A DNA stretch of 64,000 bases, from contig NZ_NMTR01000021.1 in NCBI RefSeq assembly GCF_002549775.1, forward strand, positions 620,001 through 684,000. The letters run 5' to 3'. This DNA is from Faecalibacterium langellae (lineage in GTDB: Bacteria > Bacillota > Clostridia > Oscillospirales > Ruminococcaceae). The translations under genes and the position numbers were made by a program. The notes beneath the pieces were generated by a model that ran no database searches, was not told the origin of the DNA, and was given only the letters and a program-made list of their open reading frames with translations. How positions within the stretch are numbered: the stretch's first letter is position 1; every line of letters begins with the position of its first letter. This document shows positions 15,919 to 25,189 of this stretch, piece by piece.

Positions 15919-18534
15919 ATGGCAGAGCTGTCGCCCCTGATGCAGCAATACATTGAGATCAAAAATCAACATAAGGACGAAATTCTCTTTTACCGCATCG
16001 GTGACTTTTACGAGATGTTCTTCGACGACGCCCTCACGGTGTCCAAAGAGCTGGACCTGACCCTGACCGGCAAGCAGTGCGGCCTGGAGGAGCGCGCCCC
16101 CATGTGCGGCGTGCCCTTCCACAGCTACGAAAACTATGTGGCCCGCTTGATCGCCAAGGGCTATAAGGTGGCCATTTGTGAGCAGATGGAAGACCCGGCC
16201 AAGGCCAAGGGTCTCGTCAAACGGGATATCATCCGCGTGGTCACGCCCGGCACGGTCATCGAGAGCAGCATGCTGCAGGACGACCGCAACAACTACATCG
16301 CCAGCATCTACCTGAAGGGCAAGAAGGCGGGCCTGTGCTTTGCCGATGTCTCCACCGGCACGGCCCACATCACCGAGCTGAGTGCGGACAAGATCGCCTC
16401 GGCGGTCATCACCGAGCTGTGCCGCTACCACCCCAGCGAAGTGCTGATGAATCCCGGCCTGCTGGACTGCCGCGAAGTGACGGCTTACATCAAGAAAAGT
16501 CTGACCTGTTCGGTGGAACTCATCGAGGACGAACGCTATGCGCCGGGCCTTGTGAGCACGGCGCTGGAAGGGCAGTTCGGCCGCAGCTGGGCCCAGGCCA
16601 CCGGCATCGCCGAGGACGGCCTGGTGCGCTTTGCCATGGCGGCGCTGCTGGAGTACCTGCATGACACCCAGATCAAGGGTGTGGAACGCCTGAAAACGGT
16701 CATTACTTATAACAAAGCCCAGTTCATGTGGCTTTCGTCGGTGACGCGGGCCAACCTGGAGCTGACCGAAACGCTGCGCGGCCGCGAAAAGCGCGGCACC
16801 CTGCTGTGGGTGCTGGACAAGACCAGAACCTCCATGGGCAAGCGGCTGCTGCGCGGCTGGATCGAGCAGCCGCTGCTCTCCAGCACCCTCATCAACCGCC
16901 GCCTGAACGCCGTGGAAAGCCTTGTGAAGCAGACCATGGTCCGCGGCGACCTGATCGACGAGCTGGGCTACGTCGCGGATATGGAGCGCCTGATGACCCG
17001 CACGGTCTACGGCTCCGCGACCCCGAAGGAGATCTACACGCTGGCCCAGACCTGCGACCGTCTGCCCAGCCTGCGCAAACAGGCCGAGAGCTGCGGCTGC
17101 CCGGAGCTGGCCGAGCTGGCGGCCCGCATCGACCCGCTGGAGGACATCAAGGCCCGCATCTTTGCGGCGGTGGACCCGGAAGCGCCTTCCACCCTCAAGG
17201 ATGGCGGCGTCATCGCCAAGGGCTACCACGCCGAGGTGGACGAGCTGCGCTCCATCCGCGACAACACCAAGGGCGTGCTGGCCCAGCTGGAAGCCCGCCT
17301 GCGGCAGGAGACCGGCATCCCCAAGCTGAAAATTGCCTATAACCATGTCTATGGCTACTACATCGAGGTCAGCAATTCCTATAAGAGCATGGTGCCGGAG
17401 ACCTACATCCGCAAGCAGACCCTGACCACCGGCGAGCGCTACATCACCCAGGAACTGAAAGAGCTGGAAAGCAAGATCCTGGGTGCCCACGAACGGCTGA
17501 TCACGCTGGAACACCGCCTGTTCGACGAACTGCTGGAAAGCATCAGCGCCCAGCTGGACCGCATCCAGCGCACCGCCAACGCGGTGGCTCAGCTGGATGT
17601 GCTCACGGCACTGGCCCAGGTGGCGGCCGAGAACAACTACTGCCGCCCCATTGTGGATGACGGCGACGAGCTCACCATCACCGAGGGCCGCCACCCCGTG
17701 GTGGAGCAGATGCTGAAGGGCAGCCTGTTCGTGCCCAACGACACCACCCTCAACTGCACCACCGACCGCTGCCTGATCATCACCGGCCCGAACATGGCGG
17801 GTAAATCGACGTACATGCGCCAGAATGCGCTGATCGCCCTGATGGCACAGATCGGCTCCTTCGTCCCGGCGTCCAGCTGCCATGTGGGCGTAGTGGATGC
17901 CATCTTCACCCGCATCGGTGCATCGGATGACCTGTCTGCCGGCCAGTCCACCTTCATGGTGGAGATGACCGAGGTGGCCGACATTCTGAAAAATGCCACC
18001 CCGAAAAGCCTTGTGGTGCTGGACGAGATCGGCCGCGGCACCTCCACCTTTGACGGCATGAGCATTGCCCGCGCCGTGGTGGAGCACATCACCGACCCAG
18101 CCAAGGGCCTGGGCTGCAAGACCCTGTTTGCCACCCACTACCATGAGCTGACCGAACTGGAAGGCGCGCTGGATGGCGTGAAAAACTACAATATTGCAGT
18201 GAAAAAGCGCGGCGAGGACATCACCTTCCTGCGGCGCATCATCCGCGGCCCCGCCGACGACAGTTACGGCATCGAGGTGGCAAAGCTGGCCGGTCTGCCC
18301 GGCAGCGTGACCCGCCGCGCCCACGAAGTGCTGCGCACGCTGGAAGCCACTGCCCCCAAAAACAAGGTGGAGCAGATGGATTTTGACGCCCTGCAGGAGT
18401 ACAATTCTCCCGCCGTGCCCAGCGAGATGATGGAAAAACTGGAGGCGCTGGACGTGGAGACCCTGACCCCCATCGAAGCGCTGAACTTCCTCTATGAGCT
18501 GAAAAAGACCCTGAAAGGCAGCCTGAACGGTTAA
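15919..18534 (+). CDS. mutS: DNA mismatch repair protein MutS
   Basis: 871 residues from ATG 15919 (GGGAGAGAGG upstream). Mismatch-binding motif GDFYEMF near residue 35 holds the F-x-E pair; connector, core and clamp domains follow; the ATPase has Walker A GPNMAGKSTYM, the DLSAGQSTFMVEM signature and Walker B LVVLDEIGRGTSTFDG, then the helix-turn-helix dimer region. It is a MutS1-type repair protein at normal length. MutL follows after 36 bases, so the pair is probably one transcript. Confidence 0.98.
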   Translation: MAELSPLMQQYIEIKNQHKDEILFYRIGDFYEMFFDDALTVSKELDLTLTGKQCGLEERAPMCGVPFHSYENYVARLIAKGYKVAICEQMEDPAKAKGLVKRDIIRVVTPGTVIESSMLQDDRNNYIASIYLKGKKAGLCFADVSTGTAHITELSADKIASAVITELCRYHPSEVLMNPGLLDCREVTAYIKKSLTCSVELIEDERYAPGLVSTALEGQFGRSWAQATGIAEDGLVRFAMAALLEYLHDTQIKGVERLKTVITYNKAQFMWLSSVTRANLELTETLRGREKRGTLLWVLDKTRTSMGKRLLRGWIEQPLLSSTLINRRLNAVESLVKQTMVRGDLIDELGYVADMERLMTRTVYGSATPKEIYTLAQTCDRLPSLRKQAESCGCPELAELAARIDPLEDIKARIFAAVDPEAPSTLKDGGVIAKGYHAEVDELRSIRDNTKGVLAQLEARLRQETGIPKLKIAYNHVYGYYIEVSNSYKSMVPETYIRKQTLTTGERYITQELKELESKILGAHERLITLEHRLFDELLESISAQLDRIQRTANAVAQLDVLTALAQVAAENNYCRPIVDDGDELTITEGRHPVVEQMLKGSLFVPNDTTLNCTTDRCLIITGPNMAGKSTYMRQNALIALMAQIGSFVPASSCHVGVVDAIFTRIGASDDLSAGQSTFMVEMTEVADILKNATPKSLVVLDEIGRGTSTFDGMSIARAVVEHITDPAKGLGCKTLFATHYHELTELEGALDGVKNYNIAVKKRGEDITFLRRIIRGPADDSYGIEVAKLAGLPGSVTRRAHEVLRTLEATAPKNKVEQMDFDALQEYNSPAVPSEMMEKLEALDVETLTPIEALNFLYELKKTLKGSLNG

Positions 18535-18570
18535 CGGCTGCCCCGCAAAAACCATGAAGGAGGGAACACC

Positions 18571-20694
18571 ATGGCAGTGATCCATGTTCTGGACAAGCAC
18601 ACCGCAGAGCTCATCGCCGCCGGTGAGGTCGTCGAGCGGCCTGCATCGGTAGTGAAGGAGCTGCTGGAAAACTCCATTGATGCCGGAGCGACCCAGATCA
18701 CCATAAGCATCGAATCCGGCGGCGTGAAGCTGATCGAGATCAGCGACAACGGCACCGGCATTGAAGCGGAATATATCTCCACGGCGTTTATCCGCCATGC
18801 CACCAGTAAAATTGAAAAGCCGGACGATCTGAACAGCATCCACACGCTGGGCTTCCGCGGCGAAGCACTGGCGTCCATTGCCAGCGTGGCCCGTGTGGAG
18901 CTGACCACCCGCACCGAAGTGGACGAGTTTGCCACGGTCTACTGCATCGAGGGCGGGGAGGAGGTCTCCCGGGAGCCGGGTGCCCGCGCTGTGGGCACCA
19001 CCATCCGGGTGAAGGACCTGTTCTATAACACCCCCGCCCGCATGAAGTTCCTCAAAAAGGACTCCTCGGAGGGCACCTTTGTGGCCGATAACGTGGCGCA
19101 TGTGGCCCTCAGCCACCCGGAGGTGAGCGTCAAGTTCATCCGGGAAGGCAAGCTGCAGTATGTCACCCCCGGCGACGGCCAGCTGCGCGGGGCCGCCTAT
19201 GCGGTGTTGGGCCGTGAGTTCAGCCGCGACCTCATCGAGCTGGAAAACCAGGAGGGTGTCTACCACATTGCGGGCCTCATCACCCCGCCCAAGAGCTGCC
19301 GTGCCAGCCGCAGCATGCAGCATTTCTACATCAACGGCCGTTATGTGCGCAACCGCACCATGATGGCCGGCATGGAGATGGCCTTCAAGGGCACCATGAT
19401 GCAGGGCAAGTTCCCGGGCGGCATTCTGCTGCTGCAGATGCCCGCCGATCTGGTGGATGTGAACGTGCACCCGGCCAAGATCGAGGCCCGTTTTGCCCGG
19501 GAAAACGATGTATTTGACGTCGTCTACCATGCCGTCAAGCTGGCACTGGCTCAGCCCGGCACCGGGGAACGGCTTTTCACCTTTGAAGCAGACAAAAAAG
19601 AAGAATCTGCCAAAAATGAAAAAACTATCGCAGAAGAAATCAAAAATGATGTAAAGAAAAATGACTTTACAGGGCTTTCGGCCATCATTTCGGGTCAGGC
19701 GGACCCCGGCGCTTTGCCGCAGCAGCCCCAGAAACAGGCAGTGGAGCCTGCCCCGGAAATTGTGCGCCCGCAAATGGCGGCAGCCCCGGTGCAGTCCGGC
19801 CGTCCGCGCTGGCAGAGTGCTTCTGCCGATGCCGATATTCTGGACCCCTTTGTGACACTGCACAGCCCGTCTGCTGACGCCCAGCCGCAAACGGAACCTT
19901 TCCGTACCGCGGCCAACGAAGCGCAGCTGGATGTAGAACCGGAGATGCCGGAAACAAATCTCCATGCAGAGCAGAACCACATGGCTGCCTGGGACCCGGC
20001 CCCTGAGATGCCGCCGGAGCAGCCCGCCGCCCCTGTATCGGAGCCGGAAGAAGCACCGACGGAGGAAACGGCAGAGCAGACCGAGCCGGAACAGATGAAC
20101 TTCGACCCCACGGCCGGGCGGCCTGAACCGCTGCACTATGTGGGCGAAGTGTTCAAGACCTACATTCTGGCCGAGCGCGGTGATGAGCTGTGCCTTATTG
20201 ATAAGCACGCCGCCCACGAGCGTCAGTTGTTCGAAAAGTTGGCGGCCAATTATGGCAATGTGCCCAGCCAGATGCTGCTGGAACCGATGGCTATCGACCT
20301 GGCAGCCGAAGAAAAGCAGGCGCTGCTGGATAACATCCCGCTGCTGGAAAACGCGGGCCTTGAGATCGCGGATTTCGGCGGCGGCACCGTGGTGCTGCGG
20401 GCAGTGCCTGCGGACGTGGAGCCGCAGAATGCCGAAAGCCTGCTGATCGAGATCGCCAACAAGCTGCTCAAGGGCGGCCACGATGCGCTGAACGAGCACA
20501 CCGAGTGGGTGCTGCACTCCATCTCCTGCCGTGCCGCCATCAAGGCAGGGGACAAGTCCTCGCCGCAGGAGCTGATGGCGCTGGCCGAGAAGATTTTGTC
20601 CGGCGAGGTGCCGCCGTTCTGCCCCCATGGCCGCCCCTGCGTGCTGAAATTGACCCGAAGGGAGCTGGAGAAGCAGTTTGGACGCATCGTGTAA
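18571..20694 (+). CDS. mutL: DNA mismatch repair endonuclease MutL
   Basis: 707 residues. GHKL ATPase motifs LLENSIDAGAT, DNGTGI and TLGFRGEALASIASVA in the first 110 residues. A long Pro/Ala/Glu/Gln-rich linker spans about residues 345-515. The C-terminal domain carries the endonuclease metal motif DKHAAHERQLFEKL (DQHAxxERxxxE type) and CPHGRP, so this is a nicking MutL as in bacteria lacking MutH. The linker is longer than in Bacillus. The 3' end overlaps miaA by 17 bases. Confidence 0.97.
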   Translation: MAVIHVLDKHTAELIAAGEVVERPASVVKELLENSIDAGATQITISIESGGVKLIEISDNGTGIEAEYISTAFIRHATSKIEKPDDLNSIHTLGFRGEALASIASVARVELTTRTEVDEFATVYCIEGGEEVSREPGARAVGTTIRVKDLFYNTPARMKFLKKDSSEGTFVADNVAHVALSHPEVSVKFIREGKLQYVTPGDGQLRGAAYAVLGREFSRDLIELENQEGVYHIAGLITPPKSCRASRSMQHFYINGRYVRNRTMMAGMEMAFKGTMMQGKFPGGILLLQMPADLVDVNVHPAKIEARFARENDVFDVVYHAVKLALAQPGTGERLFTFEADKKEESAKNEKTIAEEIKNDVKKNDFTGLSAIISGQADPGALPQQPQKQAVEPAPEIVRPQMAAAPVQSGRPRWQSASADADILDPFVTLHSPSADAQPQTEPFRTAANEAQLDVEPEMPETNLHAEQNHMAAWDPAPEMPPEQPAAPVSEPEEAPTEETAEQTEPEQMNFDPTAGRPEPLHYVGEVFKTYILAERGDELCLIDKHAAHERQLFEKLAANYGNVPSQMLLEPMAIDLAAEEKQALLDNIPLLENAGLEIADFGGGTVVLRAVPADVEPQNAESLLIEIANKLLKGGHDALNEHTEWVLHSISCRAAIKAGDKSSPQELMALAEKILSGEVPPFCPHGRPCVLKLTRRELEKQFGRIV

Positions 20695-21625
20695 AAAACA
20701 CCCGGTGGTGGCTGTCGTCGGCCCAACAGCCACCGGAAAGACCGCGCTGGGCGTGGCGCTGGCACAGCACTTTTCCGGCGAGGTCATCAGCTGCGACTCC
20801 ATGCAGATCTACAAAGGTCTGGACGTGGGCACGGCCAAGGTGACACCGGAGGAGACCTGCGGCATCCCGCATCACGGGGTGGATATCCTCACGCCGGACA
20901 AGCCCTTCAGCGTGGCGGATTTCACCGCCATGGCCGGACGGCTGGAGCGGGAAATTTCTGCCCGCGGTGCATTGCCCATCCTCGTGGGCGGCACTGGCCT
21001 GTATGTGCAGAGCTTTCTGAACGGGGTGCGCTTCACCGAGGAAAAGGCCCCCGCCGGTCTGCGGGAGCAGCTGGCCGCCGAACTTGCCGAAAAAGGCGGC
21101 ACGGCCATGTACGAAGAACTGCGGCAGGTGGACCCGGAAGCTGCCGCCGCCATCCACCCGAATAACCAGGTGCGGGTGCTTCGGGCGCTGGAACACTACC
21201 GCGCCACCGGCAAAAAGCTCAGTGAGCAGAAGGCAGAGTCTCTCCCGCCGGAAAAGCCCTACCGCAGCCTGATTTTGGGCCTTGACTTCCCGGACCGTGC
21301 GGCGCTTTACCGCCGCATCGACCTGCGGGTGGACAAAATGCTGGAGGCAGGCATCCTGCCCGAGGCAGAGCTCGTCTGGCAAAACCGCGAGACCTACCGC
21401 ACGGCGGCGCAGGCCATCGGTTATAAGGAATTCTTCCCTTATTTTGAAGGGGTTGCTTCGCTGGAAGCCTGCACGGATAAACTCAAGCAGGCCTCCCGCA
21501 ACTACGCCAAGCGTCAGCTGACCTGGTTCCGCCACATGGAAGGCGTGGTCTGGCTGGACGCAGGCGCACCGGATGTGCGGCAGACCGCCATCCGCACCGT
21601 GAGCGAATTTTTAGCGAAAGGATGA
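20678..21625 (+). CDS. miaA: tRNA dimethylallyltransferase
   Basis: 315 residues. P-loop VGPTATGKTALGVALA, then ISCDSMQIYKGLDVGTAK and HHGVDI, all family hallmarks, and the LVGGTGLYVQSFLNG motif. It transfers a dimethylallyl group to A37 of tRNAs reading UNN codons, making the substrate for MiaB. It starts inside the end of mutL and its stop overlaps the next frame, so mutS, mutL, miaA and the following gene appear to be one operon. Confidence 0.97.
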   Translation: MDASCKKHPVVAVVGPTATGKTALGVALAQHFSGEVISCDSMQIYKGLDVGTAKVTPEETCGIPHHGVDILTPDKPFSVADFTAMAGRLEREISARGALPILVGGTGLYVQSFLNGVRFTEEKAPAGLREQLAAELAEKGGTAMYEELRQVDPEAAAAIHPNNQVRVLRALEHYRATGKKLSEQKAESLPPEKPYRSLILGLDFPDRAALYRRIDLRVDKMLEAGILPEAELVWQNRETYRTAAQAIGYKEFFPYFEGVASLEACTDKLKQASRNYAKRQLTWFRHMEGVVWLDAGAPDVRQTAIRTVSEFLAKG

Positions 21626-21630
21626 TCGTT

Positions 21631-22944
21631 ATGCCGGATGAGACCCGGAAGGAACGCCGCGCCCCGCAGGTGCTGGCCACGCTGGCAGGCGTGCTGGCGG
21701 CATTTCTGCTGGCGGCGGCCTGCTATGTGGGCTGGCAGGCGGTGCACATCCTGTTCCCGCAGAATGCATATGAAACAGCCCTCCCGGCTGTGGTGTCGGA
21801 CGCCATCGACGCCGACGGCGTGCTGCTGTTCGACGAGAGTTATGTGGCCGGCAGCGGCACGCTGGGCTACCTTGCCGCCGACGGCGAGCGCGTCTCGGCA
21901 GGCACGGCCGTGGCCGAGATCTACAGCGATGCCTCGCAGGCGGTGCTGCGCCAGCAGCTGACCCAGCTGACGGACCAGATCGACTTGCTGCAGAGGTCCC
22001 AGAACACCTCGGCGCTGCAGCTGGACACGCTGCTGAAGGACCGCTCCTCGGCTCTGTACGACCTGATGGATACGCTGGATGACGGCGACTATGAAGCCGT
22101 GAGCGATTCCGCCGATGCCTACCTGCTGGCCCAGAACAAGCTCTGGATCGTGACGGGCGACGCGGCCAACTTTACCGACCAGATCGCGGCCCTGGCCCAG
22201 CAGGCCCAGACCGTGCAGGCGCAGCTGGGCAATCCCACCCAGATCACCGCCCCGCAGACCGGCTACTTCGTCCGGGCTTCCAGCAGCGGGCGGCTGAACG
22301 CCGGGGCAGAGGATATCCTTGCCCTGAGCGCGCAGGAGCTGAAAGGCTACCTGGATTCCGACCCCGTGCTGGCGCTGGACGGCTGTGCAGGCAAGATCGT
22401 ATCCGGCTTCACCTGGCGCTATGTGGGCGTGTGCTCGGCAAAAGAGGGCGAAAAGCTTCTGGGCCAGGACGGCAAGCCCCGCCGCACGGCCGTGGAGATC
22501 AGCTTCCCGGGCCGGGTGGAGACTGCCCTCAAGGCCACCGTTACTGATGTGACCATTGATGCGGACAACGACCTTGCCCGCTTCGTGCTCACCTGCAACT
22601 CCATCAACGGCGATGTGCTGTGCCTGAACAAGGCCGCAGCGAAAATTTCGCTGGGGGAGGACACCGGCCTGCTGGTGCCGACGGCTGCTATCCATTATTT
22701 AAAGGAAGACGGCACCGAAGCCGAGGACAAGGGCGAGAACTACATCCCGGGCGTGTATGTCAAGTACGGCAATATTGCCCGCTTCTGCAGGATCGACCCG
22801 GTGGACGACGACCACCCGCTCATCACCCAGGGCGAATATACCCTCGTTTTGCCCAAGGGGACCGATGGTTCGGTGAGTCAGGTGCGGCTTTATGACGAAA
22901 TAATCGTCTCGGGACAAAATTTGTATGACGGAAAGCTTTTGTAG
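21631..22944 (+). CDS. HlyD-like membrane-anchored protein of the division cluster
   Basis: 437 residues; ATG 21631 is preferred over ATG 21622 because GAAAGG lies eight bases before it. One membrane helix at about residues 15-40, then a biotinyl-lipoyl-like part (GTLGYLAADGERVSAGTAVAEIY), a coiled-coil stretch around 105-200 and beta-rich C-terminal domain. This resembles periplasmic adaptor (HlyD) proteins, but there is no transporter gene nearby. In Clostridia such a gene often stands upstream of sepF, suggesting a cell-envelope or division role; this is inferred from place only. Confidence 0.75.
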   Translation: MPDETRKERRAPQVLATLAGVLAAFLLAAACYVGWQAVHILFPQNAYETALPAVVSDAIDADGVLLFDESYVAGSGTLGYLAADGERVSAGTAVAEIYSDASQAVLRQQLTQLTDQIDLLQRSQNTSALQLDTLLKDRSSALYDLMDTLDDGDYEAVSDSADAYLLAQNKLWIVTGDAANFTDQIAALAQQAQTVQAQLGNPTQITAPQTGYFVRASSSGRLNAGAEDILALSAQELKGYLDSDPVLALDGCAGKIVSGFTWRYVGVCSAKEGEKLLGQDGKPRRTAVEISFPGRVETALKATVTDVTIDADNDLARFVLTCNSINGDVLCLNKAAAKISLGEDTGLLVPTAAIHYLKEDGTEAEDKGENYIPGVYVKYGNIARFCRIDPVDDDHPLITQGEYTLVLPKGTDGSVSQVRLYDEIIVSGQNLYDGKLL

Positions 22945-22947
22945 TTA

Positions 22948-22976
22948 TTGACATCCGGCGCAAAAAATCCGATAAT
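22948..22976 (+). promoter_or_regulatory. Promoter of sepF
   Basis: TTGACA (22948-22953), 17-base spacer, GATAAT (22971-22976); very close to consensus. Confidence 0.85.
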
Positions 22977-23051
22977 AGTAAAAGCTATTTGCATTCTTTT
23001 GCAAAATACGCCAGGCGGCGCGAAGCTGCCCGAATGAAAGGAGCAGATTGT

Positions 23052-23516
23052 ATGTCTTTGCTTGATAGTCTCAAGAAGGGCCTGTTTGACCAGGAGGACG
23101 ATTACGAGGATCAGTACATCGACGACGGTCCTCAGATGGTGAGCAATAATAACAATGCCGGTGTCGGCGCAGAAGATGAAGTGGACGATTCTGCCGAGAA
23201 CGCCAAGAAAAAGGGCAAGGTGGTCAACATCAACGCCACCACTCAGCTCAAGGTGGTTCTGGTCAAGCCCGAGCGCTTTGAGGACGCCAGCACGATCGCG
23301 GACCACCTGAACAACAAGCGCACCGTGGTGCTGAACCTGGAGTCCACCAACAAGGAAGTTTCCCGCCGTCTGGTGGACTTCCTGTCCGGCGTGGCTTATG
23401 CAAACAACGGCCAGATCAAGCGCGTGGCCAACAGCACCTTCATCATCACCCCGTATAACGTGGATATCATGGGTGACCTGCTGGACGAGCTGGAGAGCAA
23501 TGGCGCGTTCTATTGA
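23052..23516 (+). CDS. sepF: Cell division protein SepF
   Basis: 154 residues from ATG 23052 (GAAAGGAG upstream). A short N-terminal amphipathic membrane-targeting segment (MSLLDSLKKGLF), an acidic linker, and the SepF core with LKVVLVKPERFEDASTIADH, RTVVLNLE and RVANSTFIITPYNVDI. It bundles FtsZ and ties it to the membrane. It has its own consensus promoter, and its 3' end overlaps ylmH by 17 bases. The ylmE gene that normally sits in front of sepF is absent. Confidence 0.96.
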   Translation: MSLLDSLKKGLFDQEDDYEDQYIDDGPQMVSNNNNAGVGAEDEVDDSAENAKKKGKVVNINATTQLKVVLVKPERFEDASTIADHLNNKRTVVLNLESTNKEVSRRLVDFLSGVAYANNGQIKRVANSTFIITPYNVDIMGDLLDELESNGAFY

Positions 23517-24318
23517 TCCGCAGCCCAAGGCAGCGCGTGGGTTCATCCCGGCGCGCACCGATGAAGAACGCTATCTGATGCGGCACATCGAGGATCTGGC
23601 CCGCACCGCCTTTTCCCGGGAGATCGCGCGGTATTCTGATTTTCTCAGCGACCGCGAACAGGACCTTGCCCGGGCGGCACTGGGCCGTGCCGGGGTGCAG
23701 GAGGGCTTCCGCTTTGACGGCGGCTGGCCCGAAGCCGAGCGGAAGATCCTCTGCCTGGAGCCGGAGTTCAGCTATGCGGAAAGCCCCATCCGCTGTGTGC
23801 GGCTGCAGTGCCGCGCACTGGCCGGGGCTGCGCTGCCCGCCCACAAGGACTATCTGGGCAGCCTGATGGGCCTTGAACTCAAGCGGGAAGCACTGGGGGA
23901 TATCGTCCTGCCGGAGGATCAGCCGGGCACGGCCTATGTGTTCGCGCTGGAACCGGCGGCACAGCTGATCTGCCGCGAGCTGTTCCAGGCCGGGCACACC
24001 GAGTTGACCACCGAACTGCTGGAGCCGGGCGAGGTGCCCGCGTTCCCGGCGGCGCAGCGCGAGATGCGCAGTGCCACGGTGTCGTCGCTGCGGCTGGATG
24101 CCGTTCTGGCGGCCATGCTCCGGTGCAGCCGCGGAATGGCAAGCGAGCTGATCGCGGCGGGCCGGGTGGAGATCAACCATCTCCCCGCCGACAAACCCCA
24201 CGCCCCGGTGTATGAGGGCGATGTCTTCACGGTGCGGGGCAAGGGCCGCTTCGGCCTGACCGCACTGCCCGGAAAAAGCAAAAAAGACCGACAGATCATC
24301 GAGTTTTTTCAATATTAA
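23500..24318 (+). CDS. ylmH: RNA-binding protein YlmH (S4 domain)
   Basis: 272 residues from ATG 23500, preceded by GGAG and overlapping sepF. Residues 1-175 form the YlmH N-terminal domain; the C-terminus has the S4 RNA-binding fold, SSLRLDAVLAAMLRCSRGMASELIAAGRVEINHL. YlmH family proteins bind ribosomes and help rescue stalled peptidyl-tRNA-50S complexes in Bacillus. Context is the conserved dcw-distal division cluster. Confidence 0.9.
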   Translation: MARSIDPQPKAARGFIPARTDEERYLMRHIEDLARTAFSREIARYSDFLSDREQDLARAALGRAGVQEGFRFDGGWPEAERKILCLEPEFSYAESPIRCVRLQCRALAGAALPAHKDYLGSLMGLELKREALGDIVLPEDQPGTAYVFALEPAAQLICRELFQAGHTELTTELLEPGEVPAFPAAQREMRSATVSSLRLDAVLAAMLRCSRGMASELIAAGRVEINHLPADKPHAPVYEGDVFTVRGKGRFGLTALPGKSKKDRQIIEFFQY

Positions 24319-24337
24319 ACAACGGGAGGAAATTGCT

Positions 24338-25153
24338 ATGCTGACTCCGCAGGATGTACGTTCTGTGCAATTCGAGAAGAACCTCCGCGGCTACCGCACA
24401 GAGGACGTGGACCGTTTTCTGGACAAGGTCGAGGAACAGCTCCACAGCGATGATGCACAGATGGAGCAGCTTCGGAAACAGATCGCCGATCTGACTGCCG
24501 AGAACCAGAAGCTTCACGAGGAGCTGAAGGGCTTTGAAGCGGACGGCGAAATGCTCAAGAGCGCACTGATCAATGCACAGCGCATGGGCGAAAATGTCAT
24601 TCGTGAAGCAAACCAGAAGGCCGAGGAGATCATCCACCGCGCCAACCTGCGCGGCGATGACATCATCCGCGACGCCAACGAGCTGCTGCAGAAGGCCAGC
24701 GACCGCGCAGACGAGATCGAGAGCGAAGCGAATGAGAAAAAGCTTGCCGAGGAGCGCGAGTATGACCGCGTCCGTCTGGAAGTGACCCGCTTCAAGTCCG
24801 ACGTGCTCAACCTGTACCGCAGCCATGTGGAATCGTTGAGCCGCCTGCCGGAGTTCCAGAAGGACGCCGCAGACGAAGGCGCAAAGGCGGACGAGGAGCC
24901 TGCCGCTGCAGCCCCGGATGCAGAGCCTGCCCCGCAGGAACCTGCGGACGCCCAGCCTGCCGCAAAGCCCGCAGCCCCGGCGGCGGACGAAGCAGAGCCC
25001 GCAGATGCTGCCGAAGACGAAGCGGCAGAGGACAGCAGTGAGGATTTCTGGGCAAAGGACGAGAGCCAGCTGAAGCTGGACCCGCCTCCTGCTGACATGA
25101 AGCCCGAAGAACCGGACTACGATGCCTTTCAGGGCGTCAAGTTCAGCGAGTAA
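24338..25153 (+). CDS. divIVA: DivIVA-family cell division/polarity protein
   Basis: 271 residues, GGGAGG upstream. The N-terminus LTPQDVRSVQFEKNLRGYRTEDVDRFLDKVEEQL is the membrane-curvature-binding DivIVA domain; coiled coil runs to about residue 170. The last 100 residues are an Ala/Pro/Asp/Glu-rich, disordered acidic tail ending in YDAFQGVKFSE, longer than in Bacillus. It marks division sites and poles. It follows ylmH by 19 bases. Confidence 0.94.
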   Translation: MLTPQDVRSVQFEKNLRGYRTEDVDRFLDKVEEQLHSDDAQMEQLRKQIADLTAENQKLHEELKGFEADGEMLKSALINAQRMGENVIREANQKAEEIIHRANLRGDDIIRDANELLQKASDRADEIESEANEKKLAEEREYDRVRLEVTRFKSDVLNLYRSHVESLSRLPEFQKDAADEGAKADEEPAAAAPDAEPAPQEPADAQPAAKPAAPAADEAEPADAAEDEAAEDSSEDFWAKDESQLKLDPPPADMKPEEPDYDAFQGVKFSE

Positions 25154-25189
25154 GGCACCCTAAGCAAATATAGAGGAGAGTGTAAACCA

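Noticed and set aside
15877-20802. A very long open frame on the minus strand opposite mutS and mutL (also opposite the phage giant gene and ileS).
   Set aside because: It mirrors real genes base for base, has His/Leu/Gln/Val-rich nonsense composition and no ribosome site. GC-rich third positions make stop codons rare on the opposite strand.
25154-25189. T-box leader for ileS.
   Set aside because: Only 36 bases separate divIVA and ileS, too little for a T-box fold.
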